From Ferrimonas pelagia (lineage in GTDB: Bacteria > Pseudomonadota > Gammaproteobacteria > Enterobacterales > Shewanellaceae): DNA of 64,000 bases. A program made the translations under genes and the position numbers. The stretch is taken from NCBI RefSeq assembly GCF_039543565.1, contig NZ_BAABJZ010000009.1:47681-111680 (forward strand), read 5' to 3'. This document shows positions 18,016 through 25,941 of this stretch, in pieces; within the stretch, counting starts at the first letter, position 1, and the number at the start of each line of letters is the position of its first letter. The notes under the pieces were generated by a model. That model was given only the letters and a program-made list of their open reading frames with translations. It searched no databases and was not told the origin of the DNA.

Positions 18016-18041
18016 CAAAGGCCACCCGAAGGTGACCTTTG
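18016..18041 (-). terminator. Terminator of the first flagellin gene
   Basis: CAAAGGCCACC and GGTGACCTTTG form an 11-bp stem with one mismatch around CGAA. It lies 48 bp past the flagellin stop codon. Confidence 0.72.
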
Positions 18042-18088
18042 TGGCAAGGATGATAACTACACCCTTTAGCTCGAAGCTCGAAACCCGA

Positions 18089-19249
18089 TTACAGCAGAGA
18101 CAGGGCCAGCTGTGGGATCTGGTTGGCTTGCGCCAGCATGGCAGAGCCGGACTGCTGCAGCACCTGGTTCTTGGTCAGCTCCGCGGTTTCTTTGGCGAAA
18201 TCCACATCCTGAATACGGGAGCGGGCATCAGACACGTTCACCTGAATGTTACCTAGGTTGTTGATGGTGTGGTTTAGGCGGTTTTGTACCGCACCCAGAT
18301 CAGCGCGCTGGTCATCGATTTGAGAGATAGCATTATCAATGATGCCAATCGCCAACTGCGCACCGGCTTCATCGGTCACATCGATCTCAGATACGGACAT
18401 CTCGCCAGCACTAATTGCATCGATATCAGCGGTTCCATCATTTGCAACAATGCTGGCACCGTCGGCAATGATCCCTGTTAACTGGAACTCGCCGTCGTCA
18501 TCGACCGAGACATTAAAGCCAGTACCTTTCAGCTCTTCGCTGATGATAGCCATAGCGGCTTCCGTTGCTTCCTCCGCAGATGGCTTACCATCCGCACCAT
18601 CGTCCTCGGTTATCTCAACAGCGCTCAAGTTGAGAGTAATGGGATCCCCGGCAACACCATCGGCATCGGTTACGGTAAGAGTCAAAGATTCTCCAGCTAT
18701 ATCACCAATCTTCCCTAAAGAACCAGAGACCACGTTGGCATCCAAAGATTCAGCAGAGATATCACCCAATGAAATGGAGATGGTTTCATTGGCGTTAGAG
18801 CCAACCTGAAAGTCACGAGAACCAAAGTCACCATTCAACAGATTCTGACCACCGAAAGAAGTGGTGTCAGAAATGCGCGTCAACTCATCCTGCAGGGCGC
18901 TCATCTCTTTCTGAATAGAATCGCGGTCTTCCTGAGAGTTAGAGCCGTTAGCAGACTGCAACGACAGATCACGCATCCGCTGCATGATGTTGGTGGACTC
19001 CTGCATCGCGCCTTCGGCGGTCTGGGCGATGGAAATGCCATCGTTGGCGTTACGCATCGCCACATCTAGGCCACGCACCTGCGAGGTCAGGCGGTTAGAG
19101 ATCTGCAGGCCAGCGGCATCGTCTTTGGCGGAGTTGATGCGCAGACCGGAGCTCAAGCGCTCCATGTTGGTTTGCAGGCCAGTATTGGAGGAGTTGAGGT
19201 TACGCTGCGCCGACATTGAAGTGACGTTGGTATTTACAGTTACAGCCAT
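18089..19249 (-). CDS. fliC: Flagellin (copy 1)
   Basis: A 386-residue flagellar filament subunit, exported by the flagellar type III system and assembled under the cap. The conserved N-terminal D0/D1 region (MAVTVNTNVTSMSAQRNL, LSSGLRINSAKDDAAGLQISNRL, IAQTAEGAMQE) and C-terminal D1/D0 region (RADLGAVQNRLNHTINNL, DFAKETAELTKNQVLQQ, LALSLL) flank a variable central domain of about 130 residues rich in Asp, Glu and Ala. The central domain differs strongly from copy 2, while the ends are nearly identical. The start has GGAAGTAAG upstream. A sigma-28-like promoter lies about 115 bp upstream. Confidence 0.96.
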   Translation of the reverse strand: MAVTVNTNVTSMSAQRNLNSSNTGLQTNMERLSSGLRINSAKDDAAGLQISNRLTSQVRGLDVAMRNANDGISIAQTAEGAMQESTNIMQRMRDLSLQSANGSNSQEDRDSIQKEMSALQDELTRISDTTSFGGQNLLNGDFGSRDFQVGSNANETISISLGDISAESLDANVVSGSLGKIGDIAGESLTLTVTDADGVAGDPITLNLSAVEITEDDGADGKPSAEEATEAAMAIISEELKGTGFNVSVDDDGEFQLTGIIADGASIVANDGTADIDAISAGEMSVSEIDVTDEAGAQLAIGIIDNAISQIDDQRADLGAVQNRLNHTINNLGNIQVNVSDARSRIQDVDFAKETAELTKNQVLQQSGSAMLAQANQIPQLALSLL

Positions 19250-19364
19250 GGGCTTACTTCCTTATTCGTGTAAGACAACGGGAGCAGTCACCGACGGTCG
19301 GCGCCGACTTCAAGGTCCGGATTTAACAGCGAAAACCGAACACTGGATCCCCTTTACCCCCACG

Positions 19365-19391
19365 CTTTCGGCCCCATCACTAAGCCCTTAA
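19365..19391 (-). promoter_or_regulatory. Candidate sigma-28 promoter for flagellin copy 1
   Basis: On the minus strand TTAAGGGC, 11 bases, GCCGAAAG. The spacing equals that of the FliA consensus TAAAGTTT-N11-GCCGATAA and the GCCGA core is exact, though the -35 element is weak. The rest of 19392-19600 is AT-richer than its surroundings and shows no gene. Confidence 0.5.
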
Positions 19392-19607
19392 GCAAAAAAA
19401 CACAAAAAGGCCCAACTTTTACCCCCCACTAAAAACACTGCAACCATGACGCAAAGGTGCGATCAAACCCCATACAAAGCACAATCAAAAAATAAACATC
19501 GCTCGACCGCCATTTAGTAGCACCTTCCACTTTGCCCCAATATGGTCAATTCGAGCCGTCACTCCCCCTAAGCCGGTGTCCAATGTCGGGACGGTCAGCA
19601 CGGCTCT

Positions 19608-19636
19608 TGGCGCCTTGATGCGGCCCTACGTCGATG
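19608..19636. repeat. REP fragment upstream of the RAYT gene
   Basis: GCGCCTTGATGCGGCCCTACGTCG-like sequence matches the closing half of the 175-bp repeat unit (minus-strand reading GTAGGGCCGCATCAAGG). It sits about 110 bp before the transposase start, so the transposase gene has REP sequence on both sides. Confidence 0.7.
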
Positions 19637-19747
19637 TGCATAGATGAACTCAATCCAGCTCCCTATCAAGCCCAACGCCCCACCAACACCAGCAACACCG
19701 GCGGCGTTTTCCCCTGGCGCTACAATCTCCAACCCAAGGAGGCCGCA

Positions 19748-20254
19748 ATGCCAAACTATCGACGCGCATGGCAACAAGGTGGGACTTACTTCTTTACCGT
19801 GGTTTTGGCCAATCGAAACAATGCCGACTGGCTGAAGAGCCATATCGACGCTCTGCGCCAAGCCGTGCGCCAAACCCAACAGACTCACCCATTTACCATT
19901 CACGCGTGGTCCGTCATGCCCGATCACTTTCATTGCGTCATCAGTCTGCCTCCTAACGAGGCCGACTTTGCCGTCCGCATACGGATGATCAAATCCGGCT
20001 TTACCCAAGCATTGCATCAAGCCGGTATTGGCGAGCAAAAGATCTGGCAACGCGGCTATTGGGAACACCTCATTCGGGATCAAGCCGATCACAACGCCCA
20101 TGTCGATTACGTCCACATCAATCCGCTCAAACATGGACTGGTCACCCAAGTCGTCGATTGGCCTCACTCTACGTTTCACCGGTATGTAAAACAGGGGATC
20201 TACCCGCCCAATTGGGCCGGCGGCACAGAGCGCGGGTTGCCGTATGAGGATTAA
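19748..20254 (+). CDS. REP-associated tyrosine transposase (RAYT)
   Basis: A 168-residue Y1-family (IS200/IS605-like) HUH endonuclease. The HUH metal motif is in WSVMPDHFHCVISLP, and the family C-terminal block WQRGYWEHLIRDQADHNAHVDYVHINPLKHGLV contains the likely nucleophile tyrosine in DYVH. The tail WPHSTFHRYVKQGIYPPNWGG-type is typical of RAYTs. RAYTs cut and mobilise single-stranded REP/BIME DNA and usually are single-copy domesticated genes flanked by their REPs, as here. An ATG 38 codons upstream is in frame, but the ATG at 19748 has an AAGGAGG Shine-Dalgarno and starts the conserved MPNYRRAW. The gene looks intact and sits between the two flagellin genes on the opposite strand. Confidence 0.93.
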   Translation: MPNYRRAWQQGGTYFFTVVLANRNNADWLKSHIDALRQAVRQTQQTHPFTIHAWSVMPDHFHCVISLPPNEADFAVRIRMIKSGFTQALHQAGIGEQKIWQRGYWEHLIRDQADHNAHVDYVHINPLKHGLVTQVVDWPHSTFHRYVKQGIYPPNWAGGTERGLPYED

Positions 20255-20276
20255 AGATAGGTTTCGCACATTGAGC

Positions 20277-20630
20277 TCAAGCGTAGGGACGATTTGCGCG
20301 TGATCGGCCACCCGAACTCAAAGCCTGCGCCGAAAAACGGGCTCGGTATTTCATCGCACCATCCCATGGCCGACCGCGGTGCTTTGGGTGTGGCATGGAG
20401 CGTTGATCTCAAGCGTAGGGACGATTAGCCGTTTTTGCTCCTTGGCGTAATCGGCCATCCGGACCCAAAGCCGCCGCCGTAAAGCGGGCCCGGTATTTCA
20501 TCCCACCATCCGGTGGCCGACGTTCGGGACTCAAAGCCAACGCCGAAAAACGGGCTCGGTATTTCATCCCACCATCCGATGGCCGATCGGCGTCGCTGCG
20601 CGCCTTGATACGGCCCTACGCCGGCGTTTG
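20277..20630. repeat. REP-like repeat cluster downstream of the RAYT gene
   Basis: GTAGGGACGATT heads occur at 20283 and 20414, followed by the same middle block (CTCAAAGCC, GAAAAACGGGCTCGGTATTTC, seen three times with decay) and the closing inverted element near 20581-20626. Copies are more degraded than in the 17.5-18.0 kb cluster. The segment GTGTGGCATGGAGCGTTGA occurs both here (20388) and at 17529, showing that duplication also included sequence outside the hairpins. No coding potential is evident. Confidence 0.83.
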
Positions 20631-20646
20631 GGTGAGGGGATGCAAT

Positions 20647-20675
20647 GAAAAAAAGGCCACCCGCGTGGGTGGCCT
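20647..20675 (-). terminator. Terminator of the second flagellin gene
   Basis: AGGCCACCC / GGGTGGCCT with a GCGT loop, followed on the minus strand by seven T. It lies 24 bp past the flagellin stop. Confidence 0.88.
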
Positions 20676-20698
20676 CTCTCGGCGTTGCTTTTACGCGA

Positions 20699-21877
20699 TT
20701 ACAGCAGGGACAGGGCCAGCTGCGGGATCTGGTTGGCTTGCGCCAGCATCGCAGAGCCGGACTGCTGCAGCACCTGGTTCTTGGTCAGCTCGGCACTTTC
20801 CTTGGCGAAGTCCACGTCCTGAATACGGGAGCGGGCATCCGCCACATTGGTTTGGATATTACCCAAGTTATTCAGTGTATGACCCAAACGGTTTTGCACC
20901 GCACCCAGTTCCGCACGATCGCTATCGATCTGCTGAATGGCGGCGTCAATGGCACCGATAGCCGCTTGCGCGCCGGCTGTGGTGCTGACGTCAATTTTAT
21001 CAACGGTACCCAAGCCATCACCATTACCTGTAATAACGCCCAGAGTCGTATCCAAGTCAACATCATTTTTATCGTTGCCGGTAACAGTCAACGTTGATGC
21101 AGTACCAATATCGCCGCTAAAGTCGATACCACCGCCGTTCTCTGTGGCTGTTATACCCAAATCACCCAATTTAGAATTCAGCAACGATGTTAGTTCCTTT
21201 GCATCAGTCGCCGTAACTAATTCAGCCTCAGAAAAACTAACTGAAGTGCCATCAACATCAAACGTTAGATCACGAGTACCCGTACCAGCTGCTCCAGTAA
21301 GTACGCCGACAGTAGTCGAATTCATAGAACCAGTTACCGTTTGATCATTTGGGTCAACCGCATCGAAACCTAACGCAGAGGAACTAATGTCATTCAAAGT
21401 GAAGCCAATGGTTTCATTCGCATTCGAACCCACCTGAAAATCCATCTGCTTGCCATCAGTATTCAGCAAACTTTGACCGCCGAAGGAGGTGGTTTCTGCG
21501 ATACGATCCAATTCTGATGTCAATTGAACCATCTCTTTTTGGATGGATGCACGATCATCATCAGAGTTTGAGCCGTTGGCCGCTTGCAGAGACAGATCCC
21601 GCATGCGCTGCATGATGTTGGTGGATTCCTGCATCGCGCCTTCCGCGGTCTGGGCGATGGAGATCCCGTCGTTGGCGTTACGCATCGCCACATCCAGGCC
21701 TCGGACCTGGGAGGTCAGGCGGTTGGAGATCTGCAGACCGGCGGCGTCGTCCTTGGCGGAGTTGATGCGCAGACCGGAGCTTAAGCGCTCCATACTGGTT
21801 TGCAGGCCGGAGTTGGACGCGTTCAGGTTGCGCTGCGCCGACATGGAGGTGACGTTGGTATTTACTGTAACAGCCAT
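20699..21877 (-). CDS. fliC: Flagellin (copy 2)
   Basis: A 392-residue flagellin. N-terminal and C-terminal D0/D1 regions are almost the same as copy 1 (MAVTVNTNVTSMSAQRNLN, DFAKESAELTKNQVLQQ). The central domain is different: Thr, Gly and Asp rich, with TVTGSMNSTTVGVLTG and LTVTGNDKNDVDLD. The frame is open to 21973, but the ATG at 21877 with AGAGGAA upstream starts the conserved protein. It probably forms the filament with copy 1. The tandem duplicates have been separated by the RAYT/REP segment. Confidence 0.96.
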   Translation of the reverse strand: MAVTVNTNVTSMSAQRNLNASNSGLQTSMERLSSGLRINSAKDDAAGLQISNRLTSQVRGLDVAMRNANDGISIAQTAEGAMQESTNIMQRMRDLSLQAANGSNSDDDRASIQKEMVQLTSELDRIAETTSFGGQSLLNTDGKQMDFQVGSNANETIGFTLNDISSSALGFDAVDPNDQTVTGSMNSTTVGVLTGAAGTGTRDLTFDVDGTSVSFSEAELVTATDAKELTSLLNSKLGDLGITATENGGGIDFSGDIGTASTLTVTGNDKNDVDLDTTLGVITGNGDGLGTVDKIDVSTTAGAQAAIGAIDAAIQQIDSDRAELGAVQNRLGHTLNNLGNIQTNVADARSRIQDVDFAKESAELTKNQVLQQSGSAMLAQANQIPQLALSLL

Positions 21878-21951
21878 GGCTGGTTCCTCTTGTTTATGGC
21901 CTAGCCCTGGTTGCCCCGGGATCACACTGGCCGTTAGTTCCTTCCCTCTCT

Positions 21952-21978
21952 GTATCGCCCCCAAACCAATCAACTTTA
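21952..21978 (-). promoter_or_regulatory. Sigma-28 (FliA) promoter of flagellin copy 2
   Basis: On the minus strand TAAAGTTG, 11 bases, GGCGATAC. This matches TAAAGTTT-N11-GCCGATAA at 7 of 8 and 6 of 8 positions with the correct spacing, about 75 bp before the start codon. It predicts late-class flagellar expression. The interval 21979-22194 beyond it holds no gene I can support. Confidence 0.78.
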
Positions 21979-22194
21979 AAACTATTTACATCCGCCCAAC
22001 TCTCGCAACACTGCAAACAAGATACAAACCAAACTCAGCGACAGAAAACAGGTTTTGATACTAAAGAGTTGCGAGCGAACGGTCGTACCGGCCAGCATTT
22101 ATGTTAAAAAAAGCGAGCAACCTTTTCCTGCTCGGTGCAAGCGCGTGGCCGGCGCCGCTTGTTTTTGTCACAAGGCGCGCCTGTGCGGCAGCAT

Positions 22195-22218
22195 CAAAAA
22201 AAGGCCCTTTCGGGCCTT
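22195..22218 (-). terminator. Terminator of the ivd operon
   Basis: On the minus strand AAGGCCC, GAAA loop, GGGCCTT and a long T-run (A-run at 22195-22202 on plus). It is 53 bp after the ivdG stop codon. Confidence 0.85.
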
Positions 22219-22270
22219 GGGACACAGCATCGGTTGCCGTCAACCGCGTTGACGCTGACGACATGGATCG

Positions 22271-23035
22271 CTACAAACGGATCCCGCCGTCGATCTCCAG
22301 CACCCGGCCATTGAAGTAATCGTTCTTGATGATGTACTCCACGCCGTGCGCCACCTCCTCCGGTGCGCCAATGCGTCCCACCGGCACCAACTGCGCCAGT
22401 CGCCCCAACGCCTCCGGCTTCATCGACTGGGTCATCTCGGTGGCGATGATCCCCGGTGCGATGGCGCCGGTGCGAATGCCGAAGCGGGCCAGCTCTTTGG
22501 CCCAACAGACCGTCATGGCGACGATCCCCGCTTTGGAGGCGCTGTAGTTGGTCTGGCCCATGTTGCCCGCGCGCGCCAATGAGGAGATATTGATGATCAC
22601 GCCGCCGCTTGAGCCGCCGGTGGCCATCAGCGCGGCGGCCTCGCGGCCACACAAAAATGCGCCAGTCAGATTGACATCAAGCACCGATTGGAACTGAGCC
22701 AGCGACATCTTGCTTTGCACCTCGCCCTCCTTCACCTTAAGCAGCAGGCCATCGCGCAGCAGCCCGGCATTGTTGATCAGCACATCCACGCCGCCCAGCT
22801 GTTGCCCGATGGTGGCAAACGTGGCCTCAACCGCCGCCTCGTCGGTGATATCCAGCGGATACGCCACCGCCTGAATGTCCCCTTGGCCCAGCGTCGCCAC
22901 CGCCTGCGCCAACGCCTCGGCATTGATGTCCAACAGGGCGATGCGGGCGCCCTGCGCGCCCAGTTGCCGCGCCATCGCCATCCCCAATCCACCGGCACCG
23001 CCGGTGATCACCACAACCTTCTGCTCTAATTCCAC
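22271..23035 (-). CDS. ivdG: 3-hydroxyacyl-CoA dehydrogenase, SDR type (ivd operon)
   Basis: A 254-residue SDR of the FabG/HSD10-like group. The coenzyme motif is TGGAGGLGMAMA (about 11-22), NNAG lies near 89, and the active site is SSLARAGNMGQTNYSASKAG with a normal YxxxK. The C-terminal INNDYFNGRVLEIDGG-like segment is typical. As the last gene of ivdABCDEFG it probably oxidises 2-methyl-3-hydroxybutyryl-CoA in isoleucine breakdown. It would supply the substrate of the IvdA thiolase. The operon order matches that described for Shewanella. Confidence 0.86.
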   Translation of the reverse strand: MELEQKVVVITGGAGGLGMAMARQLGAQGARIALLDINAEALAQAVATLGQGDIQAVAYPLDITDEAAVEATFATIGQQLGGVDVLINNAGLLRDGLLLKVKEGEVQSKMSLAQFQSVLDVNLTGAFLCGREAAALMATGGSSGGVIINISSLARAGNMGQTNYSASKAGIVAMTVCWAKELARFGIRTGAIAPGIIATEMTQSMKPEALGRLAQLVPVGRIGAPEEVAHGVEYIIKNDYFNGRVLEIDGGIRL

Positions 23036-23097
23036 GCCACTTCCCTCTCAATTCTGTTTTGCGGTCGCGCCAGCCGCGCCCGCTCTTCGTCGACAGC

Positions 23098-24003
23098 TCA
23101 TTCGCTTTGGTCTTGCCCAAACGTCTCGAAGATGCTGGAGAAATCCCGCTTGCCGTTGCCGCGGCGGGCATGCTGCCGGTACAGGCTGGTGGCCAGCGCG
23201 CCCATGGGCGTGGCGCTGCGACTTTGGCCGGCGGTTTCCATCGCCAGGCCCAGATCTTTGCTCATCAGATCCACCATAAAGCCGCCCTGATAGCCGTTGC
23301 TGGCGGGCACATTCGCCATCACGTCCGGGCAGGGGTTGTACTTCTCCAACGTCCAGTTGCCACCAGAGCTGACTTTCATGATCTCCGACAGCACGGCGGG
23401 ATCCAGACCGTGATCCCTTCCCAACTGCAGCGCTTCACTGGTGCCGATCATCAAGACCGACAGCAGCATGTTGTTGCAGATCTTGGCCACCTGACCGGCC
23501 CCCGGCCCACCGGCGTGGAAGATATTGGCGCCCATGTCCGCCAGAATGGGCTTGGCCCGCGCAAACCCAGCATCGCTGCCGCCACAGATAAAGGTAAGGG
23601 TGCCTGCGGCCGCGCCGGCGGTACCGCCAGACACGGGCGCATCGACAAACGCCAATCCCGCTTGGTTGGCGGCATCGCTGACCGCCAGGGCGCTGGCGGC
23701 ATCGATGGTGGAGCAGTCGATCAGCAAAGTGTCGGCGGCCGCTTTGGCCAGCAAGCCGCGCTCCTCGCCTTGGCCCAGATAGAGGCTGCGCACATGCACG
23801 CCCGCCGGCAACATGGTGATCGCCACCTCGGCGCCCGCCACCGCGCCACAACTGGTGTGGCAGGGGATCGCCCCTTGCTCCGCCAGCTCATGCACCGCCT
23901 GCTCGTTCAGATCAAACACCCGGACCGTGTGGCCCGCTTTGACCAGGTTCAGGGCCATCGGCCCTCCCATGTTGCCCAGTCCGATAAATGCGATGGTACT
24001 CAT
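23098..24003 (-). CDS. mmsB: 3-hydroxyisobutyrate dehydrogenase
   Basis: A 301-residue beta-hydroxyacid dehydrogenase that oxidises 3-hydroxyisobutyrate to methylmalonate semialdehyde with NAD. Rossmann motif FIGLGNMGGPMALNLVKAGH at the N-terminus, substrate loop DAPVSGGTAGAAAGTLTF, and catalytic lysine in GAGQVAKICNNMLL (about 170). The C-terminal helical domain contains GGFMVDLMSKDLGLA. The start is ATG 24003 (AAGGAG 8-9 bases upstream) rather than a TTG two codons earlier. It follows ivdE by 2 bp. Equivalent to ivdF; valine branch. Confidence 0.93.
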   Translation of the reverse strand: MSTIAFIGLGNMGGPMALNLVKAGHTVRVFDLNEQAVHELAEQGAIPCHTSCGAVAGAEVAITMLPAGVHVRSLYLGQGEERGLLAKAAADTLLIDCSTIDAASALAVSDAANQAGLAFVDAPVSGGTAGAAAGTLTFICGGSDAGFARAKPILADMGANIFHAGGPGAGQVAKICNNMLLSVLMIGTSEALQLGRDHGLDPAVLSEIMKVSSGGNWTLEKYNPCPDVMANVPASNGYQGGFMVDLMSKDLGLAMETAGQSRSATPMGALATSLYRQHARRGNGKRDFSSIFETFGQDQSE

Positions 24004-24005
24004 AC

Positions 24006-25142
24006 TCAATGCTCCTTAAGATCCGCCAGCGGATCGACCGCAAATGGGCTGCTGTGCAGTTGGTCCAATAAGCCGTCCGGTACGGCGGCCAGCGTTACAT
24101 ATTGCCACTGGGGCTGACGATCCTTGTCGATCAACAACGCCCGCACCCCTTCGATGAAATCGCCCCGTTGGGCGCAGCGTACCGCCCACACCAACTCCTG
24201 CCGGAACACCTGCTCTAGACTCAGCTCGGCACCGGCGCTTAACTGATGCCAGATCAGCTGCGCGGTAATGGGACTGCCGGCGGCGAAGCTGTCCCGCGCG
24301 CGCAGCAGCCAGGTTTGCTCACTCTCCAGCGATGCCAGCGCCTCGGCCACCGTCGCCAGCGAATCCCCGCCCATAAGTTGATCGATCTCGCCCTGATCAC
24401 GATGCAGCCGGCTGGCTGGCAACGCGGCGATGTCACTCTCCTCGATGCCGCGCAGATAGCTGCTGAGCAGATCGTGATCGGTCCGGGCGCTGCCATGCCA
24501 GCCCAATGCCGACAAGGCGCCAAGCAAGCCCTCACGCCGATGACTGGCGACATAGTGATCCGCCAGCCCGACGTAACGCGCGTCCGCGCCATTCATGCCG
24601 TAACCGGTCAGCGCCAGAAAACGGCCACAATGGCCGGGCATGCGATTAAGAAACCAGGTGCCGCCCACATCGGGGAACAGACCGATGCTGATCTCCGGCA
24701 TGGCGATCCGCGAGGTGTCGGTCACCAAGCGGTGACTGGCGCCGGCCATCAAGCCCAGCCCGCCGCCCATCACTATGCCACTGCCCCAGACGATCAGCGG
24801 CTTAGCGTAGCGGTGGATCAGATGATCCAACCGGTACTCCTGGGTGAAGAATTCGGTCACGGCGGTAGAGACTTCGCCGGGATGCGCCTTGGCATCCTCA
24901 TAGATGGCGCGAATATCGCCACCGGCGCAAAAGGCCTTGTCACCCGCGCCGTCGAGCCAGACACAGACGATCTGCGAGTCCGTCGCCCACGCCGTCAACT
25001 GCTCGGTCAGGCTCTGCACCATGGCCAGCGACAGGGCGTTGAGCGAACGTTCGCTATTGAGGGTGGCAATGCCGATCCGATGGCCGCTCTCGGTCGGCTG
25101 GGTGCGATAGCGCACCGGCAGGGCGTTCACCGATTGCTCCAT
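24006..25142 (-). CDS. ivdE: 3-hydroxyisobutyryl-CoA hydrolase
   Basis: A 378-residue crotonase-superfamily thioester hydrolase (HIBCH type), releasing 3-hydroxyisobutyrate and CoA. The longer length than hydratases, and the motifs KAFCAGGDIRAIYED, GSGIVMGGGLGLMAGASHRLVT and AMPEISIGLFPDVGGTWFLNRMPG, are specific to this branch. The C-terminal HIBCH extension includes SLEQVFRQELVWAVRCAQRGDFIEGVRALLIDK. It overlaps ivdD by 16 bp, so the two are likely coupled. It acts in valine catabolism, detoxifying reactive methacrylyl-CoA together with the hydratase. Confidence 0.92.
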   Translation of the reverse strand: MEQSVNALPVRYRTQPTESGHRIGIATLNSERSLNALSLAMVQSLTEQLTAWATDSQIVCVWLDGAGDKAFCAGGDIRAIYEDAKAHPGEVSTAVTEFFTQEYRLDHLIHRYAKPLIVWGSGIVMGGGLGLMAGASHRLVTDTSRIAMPEISIGLFPDVGGTWFLNRMPGHCGRFLALTGYGMNGADARYVGLADHYVASHRREGLLGALSALGWHGSARTDHDLLSSYLRGIEESDIAALPASRLHRDQGEIDQLMGGDSLATVAEALASLESEQTWLLRARDSFAAGSPITAQLIWHQLSAGAELSLEQVFRQELVWAVRCAQRGDFIEGVRALLIDKDRQPQWQYVTLAAVPDGLLDQLHSSPFAVDPLADLKEH

Positions 25143-25900
25143 TGCGCCTCCCGCTTTTGCAAAAAGGCCTGCACGCCTTCGCGCTGATCTTCACTGTCGA
25201 ACAGATCAAGAAAGCACTCACGCTCCTGCACCAACGCCTGCTGCCGCGGCATGCTGCGGCCGGATTGGATCAACGTCTTGCAGGCCGCGACGGCCACCGG
25301 GCTTTGCTTGGCCACCTTGGCCGCCAACGCCAAAGCCTGCTCCAGCGCCGTGCCGGCCGGTACGATCTGCTCGACCAAGCCGATCCGCTCGGCGGTCGGC
25401 GCGTCGATCCGCTCACCACAGAGGATCATCCGTTTGGCCCAACCCTCGCCCACCAGCGCGGTCAGGTTCTGGGTGCCACCGGCACAAGGCAACAGCCCAA
25501 CGGTGGCTTCCGGCAGCGCCATCCGCGCCTGGGCTTCGGCGATGCGAATATCGCACGCCAGCGCCACTTCCAACCCGCCGCCCATGGCCCAGCCATTGAT
25601 GGCGGTAATGGACACGCCCCGAAACGCCGACAGGGTTTCAAACGCCTGGCCAAACCGGCGTGCCATGGTCGCGGCCACCGACTTATCGCCACCGGCGAAC
25701 AGCTTGAGATCCGCCCCGGCGGAAAAGAACTTGTCGCCCTGACCGGTCAGCACCAAAGCGTAGATCTCAGGCTCAGCATTAAGCTGCTCGATCAGTACGC
25801 GCAGCTCCGTCAGGCTTTGCTCGGTCCAGGTATTGGCCGGCGGATTGTTGATGGTGATCAATGCCGTATGCTCGCGGCGCTCAATCGTTAGAAAATCCAT
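25127..25900 (-). CDS. ivdD: Enoyl-CoA hydratase (methacrylyl-/tiglyl-CoA)
   Basis: A 257-residue crotonase. Oxyanion-hole motifs are KFFSAGADLKLFAGG and NGWAMGGGLEVALACDIRIA, with the catalytic acidic position in MALPEATVGLLPCAGGTQNL. It probably hydrates both methacrylyl-CoA and tiglyl-CoA, serving valine and isoleucine degradation. The frame is open to 26113, but ATG 25900 has GGAG upstream and begins the conserved MDFLTIERREHTA. The upstream extension is not coding-like. Confidence 0.9.
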   Translation of the reverse strand: MDFLTIERREHTALITINNPPANTWTEQSLTELRVLIEQLNAEPEIYALVLTGQGDKFFSAGADLKLFAGGDKSVAATMARRFGQAFETLSAFRGVSITAINGWAMGGGLEVALACDIRIAEAQARMALPEATVGLLPCAGGTQNLTALVGEGWAKRMILCGERIDAPTAERIGLVEQIVPAGTALEQALALAAKVAKQSPVAVAACKTLIQSGRSMPRQQALVQERECFLDLFDSEDQREGVQAFLQKREAQWSNR

Positions 25901-25941
25901 GTTGTCACTCCAAGCCGCAGCGCGCGGCGCTGAGGGGCGGA

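Noticed and set aside
19748..20254. Complete insertion sequence of the IS200/IS605 type
   Set aside because: The protein is a RAYT rather than an IS200 TnpA, and no single element with defined left and right ends surrounds it; REP fragments do.
23059..24117. A 352-codon plus-strand open frame
   Set aside because: Antisense of mmsB with low-complexity His/Gln/Arg composition.
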